Source: Acanthosoma haemorrhoidale (lineage: Eukaryota; Arthropoda; Insecta; Hemiptera; Acanthosomatidae). Taken from it: DNA of 64,000 nt. The stretch is from positions 110,435,138-110,499,137 of the forward strand of contig OV884014.1 of the NCBI GenBank assembly GCA_930367205.1. The letters are read 5' to 3'. The notes under the pieces were generated by a model. The model was not told the origin of the DNA and did not search any database. It saw only the letters and a list, made by a program, of their open reading frames with translations. Below are positions 49,736-60,835 of the stretch, in pieces (position 1 is the first letter of the stretch; each line of letters opens with the position of its first letter). The position numbers and the translations under genes are program-made.

Positions 49736-50730
49736 AGAAGACTGGTTTTTGGTTTGTTTTTGTTTGATGTTGTAATGTTGATTTTTACATTACATAAAAG
49801 TGTTGAAAACGTACACAATTAAAAAAAAATTAAATGTATTAAAACGTGCAAAAATGTGCTACTAAAATGCATACAGCAATGAATACATTGAATTGTATAT
49901 ACTGATTTTGTATTTAATATATGTAAATTATTTATTTACTCAAGGGTATATTTTTTTTCGCTGAATAGAAAACTAGGGAGAACAGAAAGAATTGACTGAG
50001 ATGATTAACAGACGAGCGCGAAAGTAAATATCCTACACAAGCTTGGTAGAAATTTGAAATTGGATTGTAGTTTATCAATTTATTTACAAGAATAGGATAA
50101 TATATTTATAGTTATAGTAATCTATTAGGAAGAGGCTAAATACATTATCTATCATTATGTATTATTCATTTGGTGTATAAGGTTTAGTAATTGTTTTTCA
50201 ATTGTATATGTAATTTATGGGGAGACGAATTATACTACATTATAACAATAATTATGGACTCCACTACAAAACAAAAATTGTATTACTTCCTACCAATTTC
50301 CTCTACCAAAGAGCTGATTGCATATGTTATCAGTATAAAGGAAATCAAGCTTTAGATATTAATTACATTTAATTGTACAAATTAATTTAGATTTTTAACT
50401 GATCCATTAAAAGTACGATATTTCATCTTGGTCTAGATATAAATCTTTGCCTGAAATTGTTACTTTACTTACCGTACTTCATTCGCTAATAAAAACATCT
50501 GAAGAAACTTGCCTGTTTATTGACTTGAAAGTACCAGATAAATCACTTGGTAATTATTTCTTTCAAGTTAAGCTATAACAAAGGTAAGACAACAAACAGG
50601 TCAGGTTTCAGCTCATTTAAGTGAAATCTTCTTTTGCTGGTTCAATATGAACAAATTGAAGTTTAATAAATAGAAGGATTTTGAAAGTAATTTTAGCGAT
50701 GTTTTTTGTGGTAAGGATCATAAGGAATAC
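49736..50730. other. AT-rich flank of gag/protease remnant
   Basis: Sequence begins right after the arm end (TCATATGTCAAAATGCAGAAG). It may include the 5' LTR or leader of the gypsy element, but no LTR pair was found. Some codon-like stretches near 50,440-50,650 are broken by stops. No supported gene. Confidence 0.4.
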
Positions 50731-51540
50731 TTGATTTCAATATTAAAGGGTAGTGATTTAAATTTCACATATTTAAATCCGCAAGAATATTTATCAGAAT
50801 TCTCTACACGTATTATAACAATGGATATTTTAAATGAAGAATCCACTTGTCAAATGTTCATAAGACATTTTGGTCAATCGGTCTATAACCTTTGCATCAG
50901 CCGAAACGTTGAAAAAGTGGTTGAATTATTCAACATTGTATTTATGACAAAGTGCAAGATAATAATTGTGAGCAAGATAAAAAATATGAATATTATCAAA
51001 ATATACAAACAAATGACATACAAAATGGTCGATTCAACTGACCATATTAGAATTTTAATGGAGAATTAGAAACAAATTAAGGGTTTATTAAAGTAGTAAT
51101 TTTAAAAATGGTAATAGTCAAAACCAATTTGAAAATTGCCAACAATCGGGATTTAAAAGCGGGTTTACAAATAGAGAAACAAAATTTGACAGAAGACCCT
51201 ATTAACAAAAGAATTATGGTCAAGGTAGAGAGGGAATGAGAAAAGATGAGGAATTTGAACAAAATGACGAAATAATTGAACGACAAATTCAATGTAATAG
51301 AATTGAATTGCAGAATAATAATAATCAATCTAATTTCGACAATATTGAAGTAATTAGAAATGAAAACGATACAGTGATACAAAAAATTAAAATTGACAAC
51401 ACATGCTAAGGTACAACAGAACCCCAAACCAAATGAATTTGACTGACTATATGAATTTGGTAATGAAGATTTTGTATTAAATAACCTTTTTGAAGATAAT
51501 TTGTTAATTGATGAACCAATTGTGAAAGTTGTAAAAAATA
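50731..51540 (+). pseudogene. Ty3/gypsy gag-like remnant, unit 1
   Basis: A 112-codon frame (50,731-51,069, no ATG at its 5' end) contains NPQEYLSEFSTRI, CQMFIRHFGQSVYNLC and a Lys/Ile-rich end. Further on, in changed frames, an Asn/Gln-rich stretch resembles the flexible C-terminal part of insect gypsy Gag. Its placement directly before a protease supports gag. No zinc knuckle was seen. Long minus-strand open frames across this interval are antisense shadows. Confidence 0.5.
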
Positions 51541-51581
51541 ATGTCTAATAATAAATATTAATATTGGCCAGATAAAATAAT

Positions 51582-51944
51582 CAAGTACTAATTGATACAG
51601 GAGCCGAAATTTCAGTAATAAATAAACAAATTTAAAAAAAAAATAAATCAAAACTTAGAAATTTGAAACTGTTACCGTTAACTAAAACCAACATTATATC
51701 AGTATCAGGAAAAAATACAGCCTGTGCAAATAAACAACTTTTTATGAAAATAAAAATTGACAAATGTGAATTTGATATTAATTTTTTAATAGTACCCGGT
51801 ATAACATATGACGTTATAGTAGGAGTAGATGTTTTAAATAAATATAAAACGATAATAAATTTGGATACGAAGATAACACCATTGAAAAATGAAAATAAGA
51901 ATGCAAATGTCAGTTTTGAAAAATTTAATATAGGAACACTATAA
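51582..51944 (+). pseudogene. Ty3/gypsy retropepsin (protease) remnant, unit 1
   Basis: The active-site block QVLIDTGAEISVINKQI is readable at 51,582-51,632, with DTG intact. After stops in an A-rich stretch, the same frame reopens at 51,663-51,944 (93 codons). That part contains NIISVSGKNTACANKQ, a FLIVPGITYDVIVGVDVL block (the retropepsin flap-to-ILG-like C-terminal strand region) and a Lys/Asn-rich tail. Gypsy proteases cleave Gag-Pol. The intervening stops and the missing RT make it non-functional. Neighbour of the gag-like remnant, so one degraded gag-pol 5' half. Confidence 0.75.
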
Positions 51945-52711
51945 GATTCTACAAACGAATCTATTTACAATTGCTTCATTATATTTCCTGTAGATTGTAC
52001 ACAAATTCTGTTTTCTACTAATAGTGATCTGCGTAGTACAAAATTATAATGATGTACATTATACATCAATGGACTCACTCTATTAAAAGTGTTAGGGCTC
52101 CCTTGTTTATTATAGACTAAAAACTGACTTACACCTAACAATAAAAACATAAACTAAATCTTTACCTAATTTTCCCTGACATTCTATTGCTATCGATATG
52201 GGAAGGGTGGTGGGGTCATAGTGATAAACACTGGGTTTGTGAGGTTCTGCAACGAGCCAAAAAACGACTTTTCTCCGGTGGATGAACTCGTCCACCGACG
52301 GCACACCAAGCAATGGGTGCAGGTTTATTCCATTTATTTTTTTAATACTGAAGATTTTTGAAAACTAATTGATTAATTTTGGATTTATATGCATTTATAA
52401 CGAAAACGATTTTTACTTGCTTACTGACCATTGCCATTTCAGTAAGTCAAAACAATTGTTATTAGCTAATATTTGGACAAAATAAGAACTACATTTCAGA
52501 ACCGGCTAAGAACTTCAGAACCTTACGTCAGATCCCTGAAGGTAGGATTATCCATAAATAATTTGGCCTATTTCACTGCCACTGAGGAATCAAAATCAAC
52601 TTGTGACAGAACCTCGTTTATTAAATAAATGTTTTGGAAATAGTGTTAATTATAGTGCTTTGTTCAGGTATTTTTCTACCTGTATACTTTTCTATAAATC
52701 CTTGAAATAAG
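51945..52711. other. AT-rich flank; short coding-like patch at 52,170-52,360
   Basis: Mostly non-coding. One plus-strand frame open about 64 codons at 52,170-52,360 includes INTGFVRFCNEPKND and VDELVHRRHTKQWVQ. It looks coding by composition and is kept open in unit 2 (63,278-63,470). No family recognised. A 7-bp hairpin (CGGTGGA/TCCACCG) lies inside it near 52,276-52,297. The rest shows nothing. Confidence 0.35.
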
Positions 52712-52798
52712 ACTTAATTCAGTTATTTTGGCGCATTCTCCGAGAGCGTGTTGAAATTTCATCGAATGCACTGTCTGCTGTTGGGGTTGGCATTTTCC

Positions 52799-52993
52799 CA
52801 ACCTACCTGGACAGCTGCCTGCGGGATACAGGTAGGAACCTTCAAGGAACTAGGCAGTGCATTTCCTCTTACAATTTCGACATTTTTTTTATACTTCCGG
52901 AAAAGATCTGAGGTGGCATAATTTAAATCCGTAATGAGCACCCCAAAAATCATAATTAAGCAAATTTTCAGAAATTCTTCAAAAATTCTAGTA
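52799..52993 (+). repeat. S repeat, unit 2 (shortened)
   Basis: Same elements as 42,008-42,372 (CCTACCTGG hairpin, AATTTCGACA, CTTCCGGAAAA, TAATGAGCACCCCAAAAA, AGTAAAAATACC), but the poly-A to CGGTTTT part is deleted. The hairpin is CCTACCTG with CAGGTAGG. Confidence 0.7.
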
Positions 52994-54127
52994 AAAATAC
53001 CTGATATCTAGGGAGACTAAACGATCAATATATTACAGGCCTTCATGACCTATGTTCCCAGCACTGCTCTTTCGCTTCAAACTTTTCAAATTCACAAATT
53101 GGATCATTTGTCATCCATTAAGGGCACAATTGATCAGCACTGCTTACTGAAACTGCGCATCTCAGTTTCCCTAAAAACAATCACAACTTGAACTAAAGAG
53201 ACAGTTGTGGTTTTATACAATAACCGTAATAAGGGGGTCGTTTCTACCAACTTGCATCTCCAAATAGTGGACTCATAAATAAACCAATGATCAAGAAATC
53301 GTTTACTAATACATATTCAAACCTAATATACTTATTTTTATTTTCAATGTTCGTTATTATTTAGGTTCCAAATCTCTCTTAAATGAATAACATAATAAAT
53401 AGCGTAATTGGAACGAAAACTTAAATTTTATAATTCATCTCACGTGACCATATGTTTTTTTAGTTCAAAACATGTCTATTTAAATATCAAACATAAAAAA
53501 AGTTAAAATAATAAATTAGGCTAAATAAATAAAAACATGAGGTACAAAGATAACATATTTCATTCATCACAAATATATGCAGAGAAATAGAGAACGAGTC
53601 CTTCCAAAAATAGTTCTACTTTCCACCATTTTCTCCAAACCTCGACTAACTTACCACGTTCTGAAATGGGTTCGATATGTTTCATCTGGCTTGTGGTGAC
53701 CGGAGAGTTCCAGACTCCAGGGCTTCAATCAACACCTATTCAACAAAATCATACTAGTCAATGAAAAAAAAACACTGTGATTTCATTTATTGCTTATGAT
53801 TGTATTGCTATTTACTGTGATCATATTTCTTTATAAAAGATGTTATGGCATGCTCTTATTATCATTATTATACATAAGGTCCTCATATGAGATAATCTAT
53901 GGATGGTAAAAATAAGATGTGGGATGTAGTTTACAAATATATCACACATCATACTTCATGTAACATACAAATGCATTCCAGCTTTGATGATTTTAGTAGC
54001 TATATTGAATTATGTTTTGAAAGCGGTTTTCAATTTCACCTTAAAAAATACACTCGTCCAAATAATAATGAACTTAATTATTACTTTTTTGTAACATTTA
54101 AATGCGCGAAGGGTGGCTAGGTCACAG
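52994..54127 (+). repeat. Left inverted arm of unit 2 (deleted form, ~1.1 kb)
   Basis: Homologous to 42,373-43,747. The first about 35 bp are replaced, about 215 bp corresponding to 42,731-42,945 are missing, and the arm ends at GGCTAGGTCACAG, so the inner about 420 bp of the unit 1 arm is absent. It still pairs in inverted orientation with 58,9xx-60,3xx. Confidence 0.85.
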
Positions 54128-54162
54128 TATACCTACATTAAACGACCTTATTGAAGCACATT

Positions 54163-54480
54163 TAAAAAGATATTTTTACTAGAAAAATTTTAGAGAAGTT
54201 CTGAAAATTTGCCCACTTATGTATTTTGAGGTGTGGTTATGAATTTAAACTTTGCCACATCCAATTTTTTCCGGAACTATAAAAAATCAAATTATTTTTT
54301 TTCCCTTTTTGTTCATAACTTAAAAAAAAACCGTGCATAACTAACGTGAATCATTTCATATTAAATTAGACATGAGTTAATTAACTAAAATTTGGTTTCA
54401 TATATTTTTTTGTTGGGCATTTGGTTTTTTAAGTGAGAGGGAGTCGAAATTATAACATGGGATGCACTTTTCGGTTCTAA
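54163..54480 (-). repeat. S-prime repeat, unit 2
   Basis: Near-identical to 44,208-44,520 and inverted relative to the S repeat. Confidence 0.65.
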
Positions 54481-55450
54481 CCTACCAGGAAACTCAGCCT
54501 AACCTTTCAACTTTTCTGAAACAAACCCTTATTGCAAAAAATAACTAAATCTTAGTCTTTATATTAGAAACAAAGCAATATTAATTCACTTTTCAGGTTT
54601 TCAAAAAAACAAAAATCTCTATAAACTTTAGAAGTAATTTCAGGAAAATAAGGTACTTTTCACTTCATGTATTTTGATTTTGGTCTGTTCCCATATATCC
54701 ATTGGGGATGGTTTGGGTTTTTCAACCATTATAACTGATTATATTCAGGAGCCAAGTTCTTGTAAAGACATTTTTGACTTTTGATATAGTAATTTTAATA
54801 CTTGAAGTGTGTTCATTGTTTTGCTTCATTATAACTGTGAATTTTTGCAAAGATTCCTTATTGTAGAATCTGTAATAATCGATCTGTATGGATTTGAAAA
54901 AAACAAAAATTAAAACTGACTAAGTTATTTTACTTAGTACCCTTTTGAAAACACGTTTAGTATTTAGTGTTCCCTTTAAATTTTAAGGCCTTTCAGTTAA
55001 TGTACGCAAGAATTTGAGGAGCCAATTTTCAAATTTTGAGTACTTTTAAGATGTCAGCTAATAAGATTTTGGTAATTTTATTCCAATACATGAAATGCGA
55101 GCTTTTTCGTTGAATATTAGCAACTCAGATTTTGAAATTCAGTCAGTTTTCAAATTGCAACCACCTACAACGTAATTCTGTTGTAGGGCTGCTGGATAAA
55201 ATTTTTTTGAAACCTAGTTTCAATCGTGGTTTCGTTAAATTCTCGTTAAAAAATTGTTAGGTTATTAGAAATAAGAAAATGTGTTTACTGAAAGGTGATC
55301 TGACAAAATTTGCTAGAATAATTAGGAACGTGAATGCTACGTTAATGTTTCTGATTCTTAGAGACTTTAATGCAGGAGTGGCTTATCAGAATAAGATCGC
55401 AGGCTACCCACCTTACTTATACTGTAATTAGTTTACAAAATTAATAAACA
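54481..55450. other. Upstream region of GATA gene copy 2
   Basis: Aligns closely with 44,521-45,491. No coding frame; presumed promoter or 5' untranslated region. Confidence 0.45.
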
Positions 55451-55519
55451 GGAGGGGTGGGGGTAACAGGAGGGGTAGGGGTAACTGGAGGGGTGGGGGT
55501 AACTTGGGGGTTGGGGTGG
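55451..55519 (+). promoter_or_regulatory. G-rich tandem element upstream of GATA gene copy 2
   Basis: Same G-run array as at 45,492-45,560, at the same distance from the start codon. The first run is preceded by AGG rather than AGC. Confidence 0.5.
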
Positions 55520-55547
55520 CAATGGTTTCGAAGTCTTATTATCGAAG

Positions 55548-57681
55548 ATGGCTTCTAATGGTAAGGAATCCACCAACGCCAACCTGCACCAGGCTTTGGC
55601 TTTCGTCATCAGACATTTGGGAGAGGATGTAAGTATTTTGCAGTCTTATTGTGTTCAAATATTATTTCATAGGAATGTTTTTGTTTCTAAAATTTTAATG
55701 AAGGGATTTTCCAGGCTTATAAACTGCCAGTAAGTACTCAGTTGATAAATTAGAACTGGCGATATATAGGAAACATTTTGTGTTATATTTGTCGTTATTT
55801 CCCTTACTTATAAGCAAATCACTCAATTTGACTGTTGCTTATACCGCGGTGATAACATTTTAGATTGAATTTAATTTTCATAAAGTAACTAAAACTGTTA
55901 GCATTTCTGTTATCATCGAGGAAAACTTTAAAGCGAAGTATCTAGATTAATTTTGGACAAACTTTTATAGTAAACCTTTACACACTAGACAGAAAAATAC
56001 TTCTTTAATTATTACTAATTAATTTATTAAAGACCTTTTTATTAAATTGCTTTTTTGTCCATTTTTTTAATTTGATTGAACTTTCTCGAATAAATTATTT
56101 TCTTCAAAATCGAAATAAACGGGTAGTGTTTGTTTACATGACCCAGTATAGTGTAAAAATAATAAATCAGTATTTTTATAGAACATGTTGTAGGACATTT
56201 CTTTAAAATTTCAAACTGATTACTGCCTGATGATTTCTTTCATAGTAACAATAGACAAAACGAATTTGATGAGAACATGTAATCGATGAGTAACTTAAAT
56301 GAAAACTTAATTTTTTCTTCTTCTAAGAGTTTAAATGTTTAGTGTACTAGTTGTTATTCTTGCAATATACCTAACAGTAAAATGCTAGTGAATCGGGCCC
56401 TCCGATTCGGTTAGTGAGAGTAGATGTATCAACCACGGAGTACATATGTATTTGAAATAATTCAAAGAAATTTATATAAAAACGGGCTTTTTTACTCAAT
56501 TTGCAATAATTATTAATTTTAAAACATTAAAAGGAAGTTGAGGGACATAAATTATGTTTTGTGCTATTAACTATAAATATGATTAGGTTCCCCCATCGAA
56601 ATAATTTTAAATAATTTCGCTCAAGCACTTTTCCCTGTATAAATAATATTTTATATGTCTGGTTTGGTGGGTTGGAAAGAGGTCAACGTTTTTGTTCATA
56701 TTATTTATTTATCAGGCCAAAAAAGAGAATACAAAAGAACACCGTAGCATCAAGTAATCTAGATTACTTCCATTCTTGATGGAGGTTGTCATTTGCAGGG
56801 GATCTAGTGCACGGATGAGAATCAAATATATAAAAGATATATTTTTCTTCAAATTTTATAAAATAATTTCATTACTGTTAACAGAAATTCCAGGGAGACC
56901 TGTCAGTGGCCGTGGAGGACGGCCTTCACCTCCTCGCAGCAGCAGCCGCTTTTGGCGGAAGATCGCCCGCGGACATGGTAATCATTTGTTATTATCTTTT
57001 AATGCTTTCTTTAATTTATCTAATATATATCATACGTGGTCATTTTCAAGATGTGCACTTTTCAATGTATTTTTGTTTATACGAGCACGTGCTCAAAAAG
57101 TGTTGGAATTATGGTAGAGTAACACTAAGACGTGAGCTCGCATGAACATTGTTTATTGTTTATGCCATTAACAAAAGTATAGTAGCTTAAACAATATCAA
57201 TTGTTCTAAAAAAAGTTAAACTATAAGCAAAAATTAGTATATAATAATATTTTCATTAATGGTTTCAGAACGTCTGCAGTAACTGTAGGACAGACAGAAC
57301 GAGCGTCTGGAGGAGAGACGAACACTGCAACATTATTTGCAACGCTTGTGGGTGCTACCTCAGGCTGCACAAAATAGCCAGGCCCAAAAGGTTGTGGAAG
57401 GACATGATCCACAAGCGGGTACGACGGAAAGTAAGTTTCAATTTTTATTCAGTGAATTTTTTGAAAAGTGTTGCAACGTAGGAACATCTTTTTTATTGAT
57501 CTTCGTCTCCTTGAGTTGCATTTGTGGCCACCCTTCCATTGAACTGTTCAATCTCACTCTTTCTAGAGCAGTTTACGATCTAATCATTTATTGCGTGATA
57601 ATAAACTTTTTTCATTTTTTCTTAAATATCTCGACGAGTTGTCTTTAGAGATTGGAAGACGAAAGTGAAACTGTACAGTAA
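55548..57681 (+). CDS. Single-finger GATA-type zinc-finger protein, copy 2 (4 predicted exons)
   Basis: Predicted exons: 55,548-55,628, 56,894-56,977, 57,269-57,430 and 57,649-57,681 (stop TAA), same splice sites and phase 0 as copy 1; product 119 aa. Finger: Cys58-X2-Cys61-X17-Cys79-X2-Cys82 with TSVWRRD, CGCYLRLH and RPKRLWKDMIHKRVRRK. Against copy 1: exon 1 differs at 3 of 81 nt, all changing the protein; exon 2 is one codon longer, with changes clustered in its second half; exon 3 has 45 differences in 162 nt, 44 in its first 111 nt, changing 15 of 54 residues. All four Cys ligands, the WRRD core and the basic tail are kept. An extra Cys appears in the loop (Lys to Cys). Intron 3 differs by one base of length, which closes the exon 3 frame early if the intron is retained, supporting the spliced model. 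Transcription unproven. Confidence 0.72.
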
Positions 57682-58529
57682 AGTAGACCGGGGCAGGTTT
57701 GCACAGTGATCGTAGTTCACAAACCGTTCTTCGACGCCCAGCACTTGTCACGTCAGGTGAGCTCTCTCAGACAGTCTGCTAGTGTAACGAGTAACAACCA
57801 AGAAAGAGCAGTTTTTGCTTTTTGTCAGTAAATTCGTACACAATTATCTCGGCAATAATATTAGCTATACCAAATCATTTTTTCAATTTATTATAGTTCT
57901 ATAGTGGTTCATTTAACATATTCAGTTGAATATATATACCTGATGAACAAACATTCTTCAAATCGTGTAAACGTGCAGCGTACGTTTTTGTACATTTTGT
58001 TAACGGTTCTAATGGATATATATACTTTTCGCAAAAAAAAAACAATAATAGGAACACCCAAAAGGAATGTTAAAGAAAAAGCCTTAAATTCTTACAGTGC
58101 GATACCGCACCATAAATACAAATGTAAAGGGAAATTCGATTCGTTCCACCTTGCATTGTTAAAATAGAGTACAATGTGCACCACAAGTACAAGTACGCTA
58201 GTTACCTGGAGATTTAGGGTACGATCCTCCAGGAAATAGTGCCCCCTTGCTGGAGTGCACCTAGAGCTAGGACCATGCCACTGAGCCCTAAATCATTCAG
58301 TCAACTTCATCAGATATCCTTGCCAATGTCCCGTATCATTTTTACTTCAAGTACTCTCCTGCCTCTGGCTCACTTCCTGTCGCACATCTCTTTTCTTCAA
58401 CGGAAATAGGATAAATAATTACAACTGAATTAGAATATAAAACCGACATAAAAAAGGAACCAGGGTCTTTTTAGGATTGACAATTAGAAACGAAAACCAA
58501 TAAATCATGAAAATGAAAAACTACCTTAT
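57682..58529. other. Downstream region of GATA gene copy 2
   Basis: The first about 435 bp match 47,506-47,937. The rest (about 58,117-58,529) has no unit 1 counterpart. It holds a GC-richer patch at 58,205-58,300 that can fold. No canonical AATAAA closely follows the predicted stop. Confidence 0.45.
58211..58294 (+). ncRNA. Possible structured element (three-way junction fold)
   Basis: An 84-nt segment is closed by GATTTAGGG (58,211-58,219) pairing with CCCTAAATC (58,286-58,294). It encloses hairpin CTCCAG (58,227-58,232) with CTGGAG (58,250-58,255) and hairpin CCTAG (58,260-58,264) with CTAGG (58,267-58,271). The fold is exact in base pairing and GC-richer than its surroundings. It is not a tRNA by its motifs. 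It may be part of an unrecognised SINE or transposon rather than an RNA gene. Confidence 0.25.
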
Positions 58530-60345
58530 TATGAAGTATTTCAAAATTGCAGCATCGTAAACTAAACAAAATTTTCTCTCAAACGAGACGAATTTGTAGA
58601 GCCCCCTTTTTAAAGGGGCTAAATTACCCAGTTTTTCGAAAAATCATGGATTACTCGAATATTTTCATATCAGCCTCTTACTGTACTACAGATTCCCCAT
58701 TTTTAGAAAAACTTCATTGGTTAATAAGCTTTAAGTCCGTGTTAATTTAGAGGTTTGTTACAGAATGAGCTGAGAGTCACCTCCAGTTTCGTAAACTCTA
58801 AGTACGAGTGGTTCATCAAAAAAAATTACAAAGCTTCTATTTCTTTTTTTTCTTTGACGTATTTATAAAACAATATTCAAACAATAGCAATAAATGTTCT
58901 TTATATGTTACATACTCCATTAACGGTTTCTCTAAAGCCACCAATACGCTTTCTGTCATCTAGCCACTCTTAATTAAGTTCATTGTTATTTTGATGAGTG
59001 TATCTTTTAACGCAAAATTGAAAACAGCTTTCAAAACTTAATTTAATTTACCTATAATTATCAAAGCTGGAATGCGTTTAAAAATTCAATCAGGAAGAGT
59101 TATGAGATGGGCTGTAGATGGAAGTATGATGTGTGATATCTTTGTAAACTACATCTCACATCTTATTTTTACCATCCATAGATTATCTCATATGAGGATC
59201 TTATGTATAATAATGATAATAATAGCATGCCATAACATCTTTTATAAAGAAATATGATCACAGTAAATAGGAATAAAATCATAAGCAATAAATGAAATCA
59301 CAGTGTTTTTTTTTTCATTGACTAGCATGATTTTGTTGAATAGGTGTTGATTGACGCCCTGGAGTCTGGAACTCTCCGGTCACCACAAGCCAGATGAAAC
59401 ACATCGAACCAATTTCAGAACGTGGTAAGTTAGTCGAGGTTCCAAGAAAATGGTGGAAAGTGGAACTATTTTTGGAAGGACTCAATCTCTATTTATCTGT
59501 ATATATGTATGATAAAAAAAATATGTTATCTTTGTACCTCATATTTTTATTTATTTATCCTTATTGATTATTTTAACTTTTTTTATGTTTGATATTAAAA
59601 TAGACATTTTTTGAACTAAAAAAACATATGTTCACGTGAGATGAATTATAAAATTAAAGTTTTCGTTCCTATTACGCTATTTATTATGTCATTCATTTAA
59701 GAGAAATTTGGAACCAAAATAATAACGAACGTTGAAAATAAAAATAACAGATTTTTCAACATAAAACATTTATAATGTCCATCTAATCATGGAATCCAAA
59801 GCGGAAACTCTTATGGTGAATAATATATATTATAGTGAATTTAATAATTGGTGTATTAATAATATATTTTACCTGACATGAAAAAAATGAAGTACTTACG
59901 TTAACCTCTTAGAATTGTAAGTCAATACATGACCACATGGCAACACCATGCACTCCTGCACGTGGGGACACCAACTACTTCGTAATAAATAAGTATATTA
60001 GGTTTGAATATGTATTAGTAAACGATTTCTTGATCATTGGTTTATTTATGAATCCACTATTTGGAGATGCAAGTTGGTAGAAACGACCCCCTTATTACGG
60101 TTATTGTATAAAACCACAACTGTCTCTTCAGTTCAAGTTGTGATTGTTTTTAGGGAAACTGAGATGCGCAGTTTCAGTAAACAGTGCTGATCAATTGTGC
60201 CGTTAATGGATGACAAATGATCCAATTTGTGTATTTGAACAGTTTGAATGAAAGGGCAGTGCTGGGAATATAGGCCATGAAGGCATGTAATATATTGATC
60301 ATTTAGTGTTCCTAGGCACTAACTAGACTAGTCCAGTCATAAGGT
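58530..60345 (-). repeat. Right inverted arm of unit 2 (~1.8 kb)
   Basis: Homologous to 47,938-49,735 and includes an inner tip (AGTATTTCAAAATTGCAGCAT) that also ends left arm 1 in inverted form. It runs into AAGGTATTTTTACTTGGAAA, the reverse complement of the S-repeat edge, showing that the ancestral arm was bordered by S on the outside as well. Confidence 0.9.
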
Positions 60346-60381
60346 ATTTTTACTTGGAAAGTTTTAGAGAAGTTCTGAAAA

Positions 60382-60835
60382 ATGAAGTACTTACGCTAAC
60401 CTCTTAGAAATGTCAGTCAATACATGACCACATGGCAACACCATGCACTCCTGCACGTGGGGACACCAACTACTTCGTAATAAATAAGTATATTAGGTTT
60501 GAATATGTATTAGTAAACGATTTCTTGATCATTGGTTTATTTATGAATCCACTATTTGGAGATGCAAGTTGGTAGAAACGACCCCCTTATTACGGTTATT
60601 GTATAAAACCACAACTGTCTCTTTAGTTCAAGGTGTGATTGTTTTTAGGGAAACTGAGATGCGCAGTTTCAGTATGCAGTGCTGATCAATTGTGCCCTTA
60701 ATCGCTGACAAATGATCCAATTTGTGAATTTGAACAGTTTGAATGAAAGGGCAGTGCTGGGAATATAGGTCATGAAGGCCTGTAATATATTGATCATTTA
60801 GTGTTCCTAGGAACTAACTAGACTAGTCCAGTCAT
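60382..60835 (-). repeat. Extra partial copy of outer right arm
   Basis: About 450 bp repeating 59,887-60,340 directly, about 495 bp downstream, starting at ATGAAGTACTTAC. Its variants (CAAGGTGTGATTG, AGTATGCAGTGC, TTAATCGCTGAC) match the unit 1 right arm better than the adjacent unit 2 arm, suggesting recombination between units. Confidence 0.85.

Larger units (their letters stand above)
41905..52711. repeat. Tandem amplicon unit 1 (~10.8 kb)
   Basis: Order: S repeat, left arm, S-prime repeat, upstream region and four-exon GATA gene, inverted right arm, then gypsy gag/protease remnant with AT-rich flank. The same order recurs from 52,712. Offset is 9,959 at the gene start and 11,108 from the gag remnant onward; the difference reflects unit-specific indels in the arms and intron 1. 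The left edge is approximate. Confidence 0.88.

Noticed and set aside
51077..51651. Two hydrophobic minus-strand open frames (116 and 81 codons), repeated in unit 2
   Set aside because: They lie antisense to the Asn/Gln-rich gag-like stretch; AT-rich Asn/Lys codons read backwards give Ile/Leu/Phe-rich frames. Conservation reflects duplication only.
52110..52313. 67-codon minus-strand frame, repeated in unit 2
   Set aside because: It overlaps the plus-strand coding-like patch and neither can be assigned; only the plus-strand frame is noted, at low confidence.
56776..57117. 113-codon frame with an Arg/Pro/Ser-rich segment across exon 2 of GATA copy 2
   Set aside because: It crosses predicted intron sequence and uses another frame of exon 2. 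The phase-0 frame is the one preserved between units, including a 3-nt length change.
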